Origin: Clostridium sp. CAG:1000
GTDB taxonomy: Bacteria; Bacillota_I; Bacilli_A; RF39; UBA660
DNA length: 64,000 nt
Reading direction: 5' to 3'
Assembly (NCBI GenBank): GCA_000436975.1
Contig: HG000345.1
Span: 1-64,000, forward strand
The notes under the pieces are model-generated. The model made no database searches. It was not told where the DNA came from and was given only the letters and a program-made list of their open reading frames with translations. Below are positions 8,919 to 17,493 of this stretch, piece by piece. A program made the translations under genes and the position numbers. How positions within the stretch are numbered: position 1 is the first letter of the stretch; each line of letters opens with the position of its first letter.

Positions 8919-9830
8919 TTATGCAGTTGGTGCTGCTTTATGATGTAAGTAGATTCCTGCTACTTTATTTTCATAAACATCAGCAAGTCCATATTTTCTG
9001 TAACCGAACTTCCAAGCATCAGCATCTTGGTTTGCTTCTGGTGTTATTACTTTTGGTGCTATATGTTTATTGTATTGCATTACAGCATCCTTTTGAATAA
9101 TCATGAAATTAATATCAGCACCGTTTGTATCTCCACTTTCAGAACCTTTAGCATGTCTCTTATATCCACCTTTAGTTTCACCACTAGATTTACCATCTAA
9201 CATATCTATTGCAGTATAGAATCTTGTTTGTGGAACTAAAATAACTTGTTCAAATCTAGATAATACTTCTTTTGATTTAGTAGTATCTAAGTCATCAATA
9301 AGTCCTTTTAATGTTGGAGTAATGAATAAGTATCTTCTTTCGTAAGTTACTTCATCCTCATCCATCTTATTTGTTGCAGTTCTTAAAGCATTAATTACAT
9401 CAGCACCTGTTGATAGAGTAGCTGGTGTTGCAACCTTTGAAATACCACTTGTTCCAGCGTATGTAGCGAATCTAAACGCGTCACCTTCTGGAGCAACTTT
9501 AGTTCTGATAAATTCACTTGCTAATTTACCATAAGCAATTCCAGCTGTTTCTTCATTGTCCATTGCATCAACACTGAACATTCTTCCTCTTTCATAATTG
9601 AATTTTACTGTTTCATTTGTCATAGTTACATCACCATTTGTGTAACCACTACTTCTATCATAATCTCCTAAAGCATCCATATCGATTTTAGGAATTATGA
9701 TTTCATTTGCATTAGCTCCTTCTTGTGCTAGTGAAGAGTCACTATCTAATACTGAAGTTAACGCAGCTTGTTTGTACACTTCATCAAGTAAAGGTACATA
9801 CTTTTTGAATTTTGTAATATTATTTGCCAT
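8919..9830 (-). CDS. Major capsid protein
   Basis: This 303-residue protein (MANNITKFKKYVPLLDEVYKQ) follows the scaffold gene and precedes the connector block. The body shows the features of an HK97-fold shell protein, with an extended N-arm, segments EIIIPKIDMDALGDYDRSSG and FNYERGRMFSVDAMD, and a C-terminal VITPEANQDADAWKFGYRKYG. Codons are less AT-biased than in the small genes, as expected for an abundant protein. The family name within the HK97 group cannot be fixed here. Confidence 0.88.
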   Translation of the reverse strand: MANNITKFKKYVPLLDEVYKQAALTSVLDSDSSLAQEGANANEIIIPKIDMDALGDYDRSSGYTNGDVTMTNETVKFNYERGRMFSVDAMDNEETAGIAYGKLASEFIRTKVAPEGDAFRFATYAGTSGISKVATPATLSTGADVINALRTATNKMDEDEVTYERRYLFITPTLKGLIDDLDTTKSKEVLSRFEQVILVPQTRFYTAIDMLDGKSSGETKGGYKRHAKGSESGDTNGADINFMIIQKDAVMQYNKHIAPKVITPEANQDADAWKFGYRKYGLADVYENKVAGIYLHHKAAPTA

Positions 9831-9861
9831 TATAAATCATCTCCTTTTCCATTTTTGGCAA

Positions 9862-9889
9862 TAAAAAATGAGATTTATTTCAATCCCAT
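9862..9889 (-). terminator. Intrinsic terminator at the end of the scaffold gene
   Basis: The 8-bp arms 9868-9875 and 9882-9889 (one G-U pair) are followed by six T on the minus strand. It overlaps the scaffold stop codon and stands before the capsid gene, so partial read-through or a local promoter would be needed for capsid expression. Confidence 0.65.
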
Positions 9890-10468
9890 TATTTTTCGCA
9901 TCTCTGCAAGTTCATCTTTTTGTTCTTCTTTTCCGTCATCACCAATTTTATAACCTTTTTTATTTTCTTCAGTTTTTGAAATTAGTTCTGGAAAATCTTT
10001 TAATAGATCTTCAATTTCAGTATTTAGTTTGCTTTCATCTAAAGATCCATCTTTGTCAAGAATATTCTTTTTGTCTACGAGTCTAACTGCCCTAGTGATT
10101 TTTTCTTCCTTGACATTTTTTCTTAATAAAGCATTCTCAATCTTGGCATTAACTGCTTCAAGAGTTGCTTTTTCAGCTCTCTTAATAGCTTCTTGTGTTT
10201 TTTCATCAACACTTTTGTTTTTTTCTTCATCTTCTCTTGCTTTTGCAAGAATAGATTTAGCTTTTTCAACATCATCTATGCCTAAATCTTTTAATTGCTT
10301 TGCTAAAGCTTTTTGTTCGTTTTTTAAACTGATATCATTTAATTCTTTATCTGTGTACTTTTTTTCTTCTACTTTTTTATCAGTTTCTTTAGTTCCCTCA
10401 TCTTTAGCATTCTTTGTAGTATCTTTTTCTTCTTCTACATTAGAAGTTTGAACATTGTCTTCGTTCAT
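9875..10468 (-). CDS. Capsid scaffolding protein
   Basis: The ATG at 10468 is preceded by AAGGAGAG and gives 197 residues; the longer frame from 10507 has no ribosome site. The product is highly charged, Lys/Glu-rich and predicted to be a long coiled coil, ending ELAEMRKIMGLK. Its place directly upstream of the major capsid gene is typical for the scaffold (DUF4355/GP20-type), which guides procapsid assembly and then leaves. Confidence 0.82.
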   Translation of the reverse strand: MNEDNVQTSNVEEEKDTTKNAKDEGTKETDKKVEEKKYTDKELNDISLKNEQKALAKQLKDLGIDDVEKAKSILAKAREDEEKNKSVDEKTQEAIKRAEKATLEAVNAKIENALLRKNVKEEKITRAVRLVDKKNILDKDGSLDESKLNTEIEDLLKDFPELISKTEENKKGYKIGDDGKEEQKDELAEMRKIMGLK

Positions 10469-10551
10469 TTTTCTCTCCTTTTTCTTGTTGGATAAGGTCA
10501 TCCACACTCCGTTTATTCGCTCCGGTCAAACGATATTTTAGTGCAATAAAA

Positions 10552-10667
10552 AAGCCGATATTTCTACCAACTTAATGTTTATAAGCACTATAGAATAGAT
10601 AATGTAGTCGGCTATCTAGCTCACCGTAGTAGTTTGTTATCTATTCTATGCTACTTATAAAGTAGCA
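10552..10667 (-). ncRNA. Structured RNA module A (related to the late-leader modules)
   Basis: A 13-bp perfect stem (10590-10602 with 10637-10649) encloses a 34-nt interior. The stem is flanked on its 5' side by the hairpin TGCTACTTTATAAGTAGCA (10649-10667) and on its 3' side by AGTGCTTATAAA. The same flank pair surrounds the tRNA-like element at 17071-17212. AGCCGA in the interior can also pair with TCGGCT followed by TTTTT at 10548-10557, which is an alternative terminator-like fold. The module lies in a 47-kb-scale late operon gap without a long ORF. Function unknown. Confidence 0.55.
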
Positions 10668-10672
10668 CTTTA

Positions 10673-10807
10673 TTATTTTTTCTTATTTAATACGTTTACT
10701 ATTTCTCTATTTTCTAATCTTGTTTTTTCAAGCTCTAATCTTATTGCAGATAATACACACATTATAAAAAATAAAAAAATAGCAATTATTATTAGTATTG
10801 CTATCAT
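10673..10807 (-). CDS. Small single-pass membrane protein (44 aa)
   Basis: An ATG at 10807 behind AAGGAAAAAAT opens a 44-residue frame beginning MIAILIIIAIFLFFIM. One membrane helix (residues 2-22) is followed by a charged helical tail rich in Glu, Arg and Lys. It lies between the minor-capsid genes and the scaffold, in the same direction. It is too short to assign; small membrane proteins of this type in phage late operons can affect lysis or entry, but nothing here proves it. Confidence 0.55.
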   Translation of the reverse strand: MIAILIIIAIFLFFIMCVLSAIRLELEKTRLENREIVNVLNKKK

Positions 10808-10853
10808 ATTTTTTCCTTTCTTAAAATCTAATTATTTTGTTAAGATAATCATT

Positions 10854-11090
10854 TTATATTTCAAAGTTTTCATAGTCCTCATCTTCTTTATATAAAATAT
10901 GATAAGGAATTTTCAATTTTATACATTTTTCTAATTGTTCAAAAAGATAATCATAATCATCACACAGTGCTGTAGTAAAATCATCATTATAACCAAAAAT
11001 ATTTTTATATTCTTTTTCAAGTTCGTTTAACCTTTTTAATTCTTTATCAGGTTCCTTTTTTTCTAATTTATCTAACCAATTTATATTCAT
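10854..11090 (-). CDS. Small acidic phage protein, function unknown
   Basis: The 78-residue product is rich in Asp, Glu, Tyr and Leu (for example TTALCDDYDYLFEQLEKC). Its ATG overlaps the stop codon of the minor-capsid gene by 4 nt, so it is translationally coupled to that gene. No membrane segment or known motif was found. An accessory to the capsid-associated metallopeptidase-like protein is possible but unproven. Confidence 0.6.
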   Translation of the reverse strand: MNINWLDKLEKKEPDKELKRLNELEKEYKNIFGYNDDFTTALCDDYDYLFEQLEKCIKLKIPYHILYKEDEDYENFEI

Positions 11091-12871
11091 ATGCTTTTTC
11101 CTTTCTTAATTAGTGAATCTTTAAAATGGTTATATGCATTTGGAAACATTTGCTTTATATATGTTAATTCTTCTATATCTTTTCTTATTGAAGCACTACT
11201 AAAATGTGCGAATGCTTCTCTTCCTAATTTTCCTTTACTATTCCAATATTTTGTTGAATGTTTTGCTCCACCAACACATTTATTTTTTGTTATACCACTT
11301 ATGATATCCGAAATAGAATTAGCTTTTTTGTCCATTTTTAAAATACTTCCAATTCGGTTATAAGTTTCTGATTCACTTAATTTATATTTTATCATATATT
11401 TGTTCTTTATTTTTTCAAAATCATCAATTAATAGTTTTTCAAATGTTCCATCTTGTGAAATATTTCCTAATAAATGATCTAATTTGTGTGACATTTCATG
11501 AAACAAAGTCCTATAGTTATTATTTTTATCTTTATTCAAGTTTATTTTTATATTGTCAAATAAAGGGCTATATCTTGCTGTTTTCCTTGTTTTTATATTT
11601 TTGAAGTTAAATTTATTTATATTAGTATTTAATATTTTTTTCATAGTTGCTGGTGCGTTATCAACAATATTTTTTATTGTTAAATAATGTTCACTAGGAA
11701 GTTCATACAATTTTAACGGTTTGCGTTCATTTGTTCTTATTTCATAAATATAATCAAGTATTTTTTTCTTTGTTGTTTCACATTTTGTTTTTTTATTTTT
11801 TGAACTATTAATATTACTAGGTGCCAACGATCCTTTTTCTAACCTATTAAATCTTTTAATATTTCTATCAATATAATTTAATTCACCATTTGTTAATTCA
11901 TTTATTCTATTATTAATCCAATTAATATCTTCTTCATATTCTTCATCGGTATAATCTTCTATATCTTCTAATTCTGGATAATATGTTGTTAAACCATGAC
12001 GACATGAAGGGTGTAAGAACCCCTGCTTCATTGCATCACTCAATAACATATACTTACCATCTTTTTTAGTTCCACCAGAATAAACATCATCAATGAATAT
12101 CTTATTTTCCCATTTTTGGCATATAGGACATGCACCACCATGAGAAGTTGATTGAACTAATACTCTACCTATTGATTTTCTAAAATCACCTTCGCCCATT
12201 AATTGAGCTCTTAAACTTGCAGTTCTAACAGCCATTTGAGAATAACTGGCAATGTTGACTCTTCTTCCATCTTTATATTCTATACAATTAAAACCTCTAT
12301 TTAAGAAGTCTTTATTTGCTTCATCTATTGCAAGTTTAATCTTTTGTAATTCAGTTAATTTTTTGGTTGCCATATTAGCAGCTTGCTTTTCTGTAAAAAC
12401 TCCATTGGCAACAAAAAAAGCACTTTTATGAATAACTTGTCTATATTGATCATTAGCCATTCTTAAAACTGCTGTATTAGCTGTTTTTAAGTCATTATTT
12501 ACTACTTTTATTAAAGCATTGACTTTTCTACCATTGGTTCTAAAAAAACTGTGATTCATTATTTTATTAGGCTTTAGGCTCTTACCCATTACTTTGTTAT
12601 ATTGATTAATTGCTTTAATTGAACCTTCCTTAAGCTCGTTATTTAAATGCTTAGATATTTCTTTAGGTAGCCCCTTAGTATAACCACTTATGATATTCTT
12701 ATTCTCTCTTTGATACCTTTTTAGTTCCTTTAGTTTTTCTGCTTGCCATTGAGAATATTGAAATCCAGTTTTACCTTCTTCTTTAAGATGCCTTTTATAG
12801 TTTCTTTTCATAGAAGCTATTAACTCTATTTCCATATCTTCATATAACTTTTTAATATTATAATCATTCAT
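11087..12871 (-). CDS. Phage minor capsid protein (head morphogenesis) fused to a HExxH metallopeptidase-like domain
   Basis: The 594-residue product has two parts. Residues 1-300 resemble Phage_min_cap2 (SPP1 gp7-like) proteins, with a Cys/His set CPIC (248-251) and HPSCRH (287-292) that may bind zinc. Residues about 370-594 hold LFHEMSHKLDHLL, a HExxH zinc-peptidase motif with His458, Glu459 and His462. A likely third ligand is Glu in GREAFAHF near 552. The protein follows the portal gene and would ride inside the head. The peptidase role, in head maturation or host entry, is inference. Confidence 0.82.
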   Translation of the reverse strand: MNDYNIKKLYEDMEIELIASMKRNYKRHLKEEGKTGFQYSQWQAEKLKELKRYQRENKNIISGYTKGLPKEISKHLNNELKEGSIKAINQYNKVMGKSLKPNKIMNHSFFRTNGRKVNALIKVVNNDLKTANTAVLRMANDQYRQVIHKSAFFVANGVFTEKQAANMATKKLTELQKIKLAIDEANKDFLNRGFNCIEYKDGRRVNIASYSQMAVRTASLRAQLMGEGDFRKSIGRVLVQSTSHGGACPICQKWENKIFIDDVYSGGTKKDGKYMLLSDAMKQGFLHPSCRHGLTTYYPELEDIEDYTDEEYEEDINWINNRINELTNGELNYIDRNIKRFNRLEKGSLAPSNINSSKNKKTKCETTKKKILDYIYEIRTNERKPLKLYELPSEHYLTIKNIVDNAPATMKKILNTNINKFNFKNIKTRKTARYSPLFDNIKINLNKDKNNNYRTLFHEMSHKLDHLLGNISQDGTFEKLLIDDFEKIKNKYMIKYKLSESETYNRIGSILKMDKKANSISDIISGITKNKCVGGAKHSTKYWNSKGKLGREAFAHFSSASIRKDIEELTYIKQMFPNAYNHFKDSLIKKGKSI

Positions 12872-13074
12872 TAATTATCACTACTTTGAATTATTTTAAT
12901 ATCAGAATACTTACAATTAACTGTTGTTGATACCGTATTATCTTTTTTCTCAGTAAAACTTACTCTTTCATTACCATCCCAATTAGATATATTAAAATAA
13001 ATTATATTTTCATAAGTCTTACCATCATATTTAATCTTTAGCCCTTTTATTGGTTTCTCTTTACTCTCTATCAT
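12871..13074 (-). CDS. Small phage protein between portal and minor capsid genes
   Basis: The start at ATG 13074 is preferred because AGGTGA stands 6 nt upstream; a GTG at 13083 is the alternative. The product has 67 residues and looks like a small beta-rich domain (KIKYDGKTYENIIYFNISNW). Its start overlaps the portal gene and its stop overlaps the next ATG (TAATG). No function recognised. Confidence 0.6.
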   Translation of the reverse strand: MIESKEKPIKGLKIKYDGKTYENIIYFNISNWDGNERVSFTEKKDNTVSTTVNCKYSDIKIIQSSDN

Positions 13075-14581
13075 TTGTATCACCTACCTTTGAATTTAAT
13101 ATATCTTCATTTTCAATTAAATCTAAATCATCATTAATTGATGGCTCTTCCATATCTACAATACCTTGTTCATTTTTTATTCTTTGAACTTCTTCTTGTT
13201 TCCATTTATCATCCTTAGTATCTCCGTAAAGCTCTTCTACACTAGTTTCTATACTCATGATTCCATTTATTTTAGCTTTTCCTATTGTTTCAATTTGAGC
13301 TTCAAAAGAAGGATTAGCATAACCACCAAATGAAGCAGTTCCTTGAATATCAGTAATTTCATTTTGATTCATAGTATCATACACTTTAAATGTTATGTTA
13401 ACCATATCATTTATAACTTTTGTTAATACTTCAACAATTTGATTTCTCTTATATAATGTTGTTTTTTCTTTTTCTCTTGTTGCTTCTGCATTATCTATCT
13501 TCTTTGTATCAATTCCTAAAGTGCTAGGACTAATTAAACCAGTTAAACATTGATCTAATGCAGTAATATATGTATTTAATAATGCTTCATATTGTATTTG
13601 TCCCTGTGTTGTTTCTATTTTATTCTTACTTGAACCATCTTCTGAAATTGTTTCTTCAACTGATATAAAATCATTGTCTAAATCACTGCCTCTTAATAAC
13701 AAACCAGTTTCTGGATCTCTTGGTAATAATGATTCAGGAATATAAGTTTTAATTTGCCCTTTTCTTAATGCTAACATCCATTGTGACCACACTTCATCAA
13801 AGGCATCAAAGTTATCCAATTTTCCATCAAATAATGATTTTCCTCTACCAATATACTTTTTTGATTTTCTAAACATAACTGGAAGAGCCATCATAAATTC
13901 ATTAGGATTTATAACTGTCTTATATTTATTAATTAATTCTGGATAATCTTCTATCTTGCATTCTTTTCCTTCTTTATTAACTAACTTATAAGTTATATCT
14001 TTTTTAGAATATCTTTCAAGAAGTGTATATCTTTGCTTATTAATTAATTTTTTAGTTTTAAATATAACTGCAATTAATCTTCCTCTTTCATATTCAAAAT
14101 CAACTCTTGAACCATCATAATATTCAATGATTGGATATTGACTAATATCAGTATCAATAGACCACTTAAAAGCTCCATCTCCACACACTAATGCTCCAAC
14201 CACTGCATCTCTAAGCAATGCTTTAGGATTGTTTTCTTCTGCTATCTTATTCCATTCTTCTTGTCTATCTCCGGCTTCAATTTTATCTAAGTCATCTGTA
14301 GAAATATCAGCCAATGTGTCTACTATCATAGAAGGTAACCCAGTATGTATTTTTCTTATGTTCATTCCAACTGTAGGCTTACTACCCCAAAAATGTTTAT
14401 TTCCAAGTTTATCATTTAATTGTTCATATAGTTGTTGTATTTCATTTGGATCACCCCTATACCATATGTTATTAATAAATGCTTGGCTTTCATAATTATT
14501 TAATTGTTCAATATCTATTTGTATTGAATCAGGGCTTTTAATTTCTAACCAATTTCTTATCATATTTTTCATCCATCCCAT
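13061..14581 (-). CDS. Phage portal protein (SPP1 gp6-like)
   Basis: The 506-residue protein lies between terL and the minor-capsid gene. It carries portal-type segments such as VVGALVCGDGAFKW, EYYDGSRVDFEYERGRL and the long C-terminal helix region AQIETIGKAKINGIMS. It would form the 12-mer ring at one capsid vertex through which DNA enters and leaves. The ATG at 14581 has GGAGAG at proper distance, whereas the upstream GTG (14590) does not. An acidic tail ends the protein. Confidence 0.87.
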   Translation of the reverse strand: MGWMKNMIRNWLEIKSPDSIQIDIEQLNNYESQAFINNIWYRGDPNEIQQLYEQLNDKLGNKHFWGSKPTVGMNIRKIHTGLPSMIVDTLADISTDDLDKIEAGDRQEEWNKIAEENNPKALLRDAVVGALVCGDGAFKWSIDTDISQYPIIEYYDGSRVDFEYERGRLIAVIFKTKKLINKQRYTLLERYSKKDITYKLVNKEGKECKIEDYPELINKYKTVINPNEFMMALPVMFRKSKKYIGRGKSLFDGKLDNFDAFDEVWSQWMLALRKGQIKTYIPESLLPRDPETGLLLRGSDLDNDFISVEETISEDGSSKNKIETTQGQIQYEALLNTYITALDQCLTGLISPSTLGIDTKKIDNAEATREKEKTTLYKRNQIVEVLTKVINDMVNITFKVYDTMNQNEITDIQGTASFGGYANPSFEAQIETIGKAKINGIMSIETSVEELYGDTKDDKWKQEEVQRIKNEQGIVDMEEPSINDDLDLIENEDILNSKVGDTNDRE

Positions 14582-14586
14582 CTTTA

Positions 14587-16005
14587 TCACTCTCCAGTGT
14601 CTGCATCTTTTATCATTTGTTTAATCATTTCCCAATTACCTATTAATTTCTTAAATGGTAACCAAGCATATTGACAACCTTGTATATGATGGTCATTTCC
14701 ATCTTCAAGTTGTCCATCTTCTGTGAAACTGTACACATTCGTTTCACCTATATAATCTTTGCATGTTTCAACAATTAAAAAATCCTCGGTATTTAACCAG
14801 GACTGTTGTAGTTGAACTCTCGTTAAGTTCTTTGTTTTCTTCCATGCACCTTCAAATATGTAAATACATCCAGTTTTTCTTTTGTATTTTTTTGCTTCTG
14901 CTATTGTTCCAGCATCAGCATTATCTATAAAAATGTATCTTGCAAATCCCCATTTGCTTTTACATTTTTCAGCAAAATTAATTAATTTAGGTATAACATC
15001 TGATGGAGCAAATGGTATTTCTCTATCTTTGTTGTTGTATCCTTCTTCTTCTAGTAAAATACATTTTCTATCTTCCGTTATTCCTACAAATTCAAATGTA
15101 AGTTTATCGTGTGATTTCTTTGAATAAGATGTATCACAACCGATTGCATATCGTACAAACTTTCTTTTCTTTCTAGGATTAGTTTCTTTCCAATCTTCAA
15201 ACATTGCTTGTTTTTCACTTATAATATGTTTTTCAGCAATTATATTGAATACTAATCCTGTTGCTTTTCCTCTCAAACCTTGTATTTTATTTTTATATAA
15301 TTTAGTTCCAACTGGTACAGATTCTATTATTTGCTTCTTTTTCTCATCAGTTAGACTTAAATTATGGTTAAATGTGAAATACCACCAAGTCCAATCAGCA
15401 ACTCGTTGTTCATTTAACATTTTTAATAATTCTATTGGTCCATCATTTTTATATTTATCTATTGGTCTAGATTTATTAACAAATTCTTTATAGCATTCTT
15501 TATTTGGATCATCTGGGTTCATTGTACATAGTCTATAATCAGCCCTCATAAATGCTTCTCGTATAAACTCCATATCAGCAATATTAAATTCATCTATGAA
15601 TAAGCCATACACTTGGCCACCTAAAGCTTTCTTCCAACGAGCCTTATTATCATATCCCAATACATAAATTGTCTTGTTCCCATTTTGAGTATGAAAGAGT
15701 ATGTGTGGAAGACTTATTTTGCCTTTACCATTGGGATTGTATTCTACACATCCACCTTCTTTATAATCTCCAAATATTTCAATTAACCCTTTATCAGAGT
15801 TAATAATATTTTTTTCAATTGTTCCTAAATCAAGTCCTGCTATAATACTAGGTTTTGTTCCTTTATAATCAGCAATTTTAAACATAAATTTAGGAATGCC
15901 TACAGTTGTTTTCCCAGCAAATGTAGTGCCTTCAAGAAATTCCGTACTACAATCATACTTTAAGAAATCAATGTATTTCTCACTTAATGGGAAATCATTA
16001 TTCAT
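14587..16005 (-). CDS. terL: Terminase large subunit
   Basis: The 472-residue motor and nuclease pumps phage DNA into the procapsid. The ATPase domain has the Walker A-like EGTTFAGKTT (residues 25-34) and Walker B YGLFIDEF with Asp138-Glu139. The nuclease domain begins at YAIGCDTSYSKKSHDK near residue 300 with its first acidic ligand. The layout fits the PBSX/Terminase_3 group. The ATG at 16005 has AGGTGG 5 nt upstream and overlaps terS by 8 nt. Confidence 0.93.
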   Translation of the reverse strand: MNNDFPLSEKYIDFLKYDCSTEFLEGTTFAGKTTVGIPKFMFKIADYKGTKPSIIAGLDLGTIEKNIINSDKGLIEIFGDYKEGGCVEYNPNGKGKISLPHILFHTQNGNKTIYVLGYDNKARWKKALGGQVYGLFIDEFNIADMEFIREAFMRADYRLCTMNPDDPNKECYKEFVNKSRPIDKYKNDGPIELLKMLNEQRVADWTWWYFTFNHNLSLTDEKKKQIIESVPVGTKLYKNKIQGLRGKATGLVFNIIAEKHIISEKQAMFEDWKETNPRKKRKFVRYAIGCDTSYSKKSHDKLTFEFVGITEDRKCILLEEEGYNNKDREIPFAPSDVIPKLINFAEKCKSKWGFARYIFIDNADAGTIAEAKKYKRKTGCIYIFEGAWKKTKNLTRVQLQQSWLNTEDFLIVETCKDYIGETNVYSFTEDGQLEDGNDHHIQGCQYAWLPFKKLIGNWEMIKQMIKDADTGE

Positions 16006-16399
16006 TCTTACCACCTAGTTGTTTTGAAATAGATGATAATATTTTAGTCGCATTAGGGTTTTCAACACTAACTTCATCTTTAGGTTTTTCACCTACTGTA
16101 TCTCTTAATGAATTAAACGCTTGATAATCTCCTTTTAAAGCTCTTTGCCACATAGCAATTATCATAGCCATTTGATTGTCTATATTCTCTTCGTCTATGC
16201 CTAATTGTTTAAACGTAGTTCTAATCTTCTTTCCAGTCTTATCACTAACATCTGGAAATGGTAAAGATAATAACAATGATATCTGGTCTTTCATTAATTT
16301 CTTCTTTCTTCTCACTTCACCAGATTTAATTCCACCATTGCGGCCTTTTCTTTTCGCTTCTTCTGTGCTTTGTATTGGTTTTAAATCACTTGCACTCAT
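15998..16399 (-). CDS. terS: Terminase small subunit (probable)
   Basis: The gene sits directly upstream of terL and overlaps it. The 133-residue product has a basic Gly-rich N-terminus (EEAKRKGRNGGIKSGEVRRKKK) resembling the KGG-type DNA-binding region of small terminase subunits, followed by helices. It would recognise the packaging site. AAGGAG stands 9 nt before the ATG at 16399; the ATG at 16408 is too close to it. The gene begins just downstream of the leader-RNA terminator, so transcription must read through. Confidence 0.75.
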   Translation of the reverse strand: MSASDLKPIQSTEEAKRKGRNGGIKSGEVRRKKKLMKDQISLLLSLPFPDVSDKTGKKIRTTFKQLGIDEENIDNQMAMIIAMWQRALKGDYQAFNSLRDTVGEKPKDEVSVENPNATKILSSISKQLGGKNE

Positions 16400-16441
16400 T
16401 GTTATCATCTCCTTCCATTATTTTTACAATTAATTTTAAAA

Positions 16442-16467
16442 TAAAAAACAACCATTTAAGGTTGTTT
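16442..16467 (-). terminator. Intrinsic terminator between the leader RNA and terS
   Basis: An 8-bp hairpin (16446-16453 with 16460-16467, loop of 6) is followed on the minus strand by TTTTTTATTTTA. Only about 40 bp separate it from terS and no promoter is visible there. Late gene transcription must therefore pass this signal. Confidence 0.8.
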
Positions 16468-17092
16468 AATTTCAAAATGGCGCCGTGCTATAGGCTAGGT
16501 ACCCAGTTGGCGGCGCAGACAAACTCTTTTGGAGCGACCTAATAGTATCTTTAATAGATACTGTCTAATGATATAAAGGTTTATGTTATATGCCTATAAC
16601 ACTTTGTGGTGTCCTCCAAGAGAATTGTAAGTATAGAAACCACACTACTAACTTACTTTATTACCTTTTGCCCCTAGACTTTTATATATCACTAGACACT
16701 ACCTACTAGAGATAGTGCTGCGTGTAGTTGATGGCTACACTTACAAAAAATACAAGAATACACAATCAAATTTGTATTCAAAATTTGAACAGGAGAACTA
16801 ATTATAACTCCTGTTAGTGTCTTATAGACACCATATCAAGTAAATATAGAATAGCAATTTACTAAGTGTTTAAACTTTCATAAACTAACATCACTATTCT
16901 TCTCGTTAGCAAAGGTATATTTACTCAATATGCTACCTATAAAGATAGCATTTCATACTCACTTAAATCTCAACGAAAAAACTTAATATTATTGTATGAT
17001 TTACACTGCTTTGTTCGTTGACAGGGTTTTCCAGTAGTTTTCCCTTTGGCTCGCTAGGAGCATTGTTAATGCCTTTTATAAGCACCATAGGA

Positions 17093-17183
17093 TGAATATA
17101 GCAGGGCTCGAACCTACAACTCGCGTGTCCTGGTTATTAAGATTTGCGTACGCACCACACTCTACCAATTGAGTTATATATTC
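17093..17183 (-). tRNA. tRNA-like element inside module C, anticodon arm not canonical
   Basis: The minus strand gives a 7-bp acceptor stem (GAATATA with TATATTC), a D arm (ACTC, loop AATTGGTA, GAGT) and a T arm (GTAGG, loop TTCGAGC, CCTGC). No normal 5-bp anticodon stem with a 7-nt loop can be drawn between them; that part is about 41 nt and contains the palindrome TGCGTACGCA. No CCA is encoded; TCC follows the discriminator A. It is therefore a tRNA mimic, a decayed tRNA or a tRNA with an odd insertion. Confidence 0.5.
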
Positions 17184-17395
17184 ACCCTATGCTACTCATA
17201 AATATGAATAGCACATTTGAAAGGATGTGTTATTATGAACACAATAGAATAGATATATTATTACAACAACGTTGTCCTATTTACTATAGCATAGGATATA
17301 TCTACTCTATATTATTCATAATTATTCATAAAGGCATTGCTTAACCCTTCCAACTAGCCTATATATGCCTTTCCTAGTTCCCGTTTTATTCTCCC

Positions 17396-17427
17396 ATAAA
17401 AAAGAAATCTTTATAAGAGATTTCTTT
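17396..17427 (-). terminator. Intrinsic terminator about 60-90 nt into the late transcript
   Basis: A 10-bp perfect stem (17401-17410 with 17418-17427, loop of 7) is followed on the minus strand by TTTATGG, making a run of six T with the stem end. It would end early-operon transcripts. It also lies downstream of the predicted late start site, so it may act as an attenuator of late expression. Confidence 0.7.
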
Positions 17428-17493
17428 CAGTTTTGACATAGATCTAAAACTTAAGAATTAATATTACCTCACGTATAATAATTCCATGATACC

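Larger units (their letters stand above)
16442..17487 (-). ncRNA. About 1-kb highly structured phage late-leader RNA, modular, with embedded tRNA-like element
   Basis: There is no credible minus-strand ORF here. Four modules repeat one plan: a flanking hairpin, a 12-14-bp stem, a variable interior, then a second hairpin. Stems are 16564-16575 with 16685-16696 (E), 16835-16848 with 16916-16929 (B), 17088-17100 with 17177-17189 (C) and 17245-17258 with 17296-17309 (D). Every imperfect pair is a G-U wobble when read on the minus strand and would be a C-A mismatch on the plus strand, which supports an RNA from the minus strand. A GCGCCG/CGGCGC stem (16480-16516) and a terminator close the 3' end. 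Size, phage context and adjacent tRNA recall GOLLD and ROOL RNAs, but identity is unproven. Confidence 0.7.

Noticed and set aside
10029..10451. 140-codon plus-strand ORF opposite the scaffold gene
   Set aside because: Serine/phenylalanine-rich antisense shadow of a Lys/Glu-rich coiled coil; no ribosome site.
17144..17344. 66-codon plus-strand ORF inside the leader RNA region
   Set aside because: It runs against the late operon, has no good ribosome site, and crosses two RNA modules whose G-U pairs show the minus strand is the functional one.
16442..17487. Retron or group II intron
   Set aside because: No reverse transcriptase or maturase gene is present anywhere in the prophage, and no intron domain V-like motif was seen.
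16442..17487. Firm identification as GOLLD or ROOL RNA
   Set aside because: Size and context fit, but I cannot recall or verify their consensus sequences well enough; it is kept only as a hypothesis.
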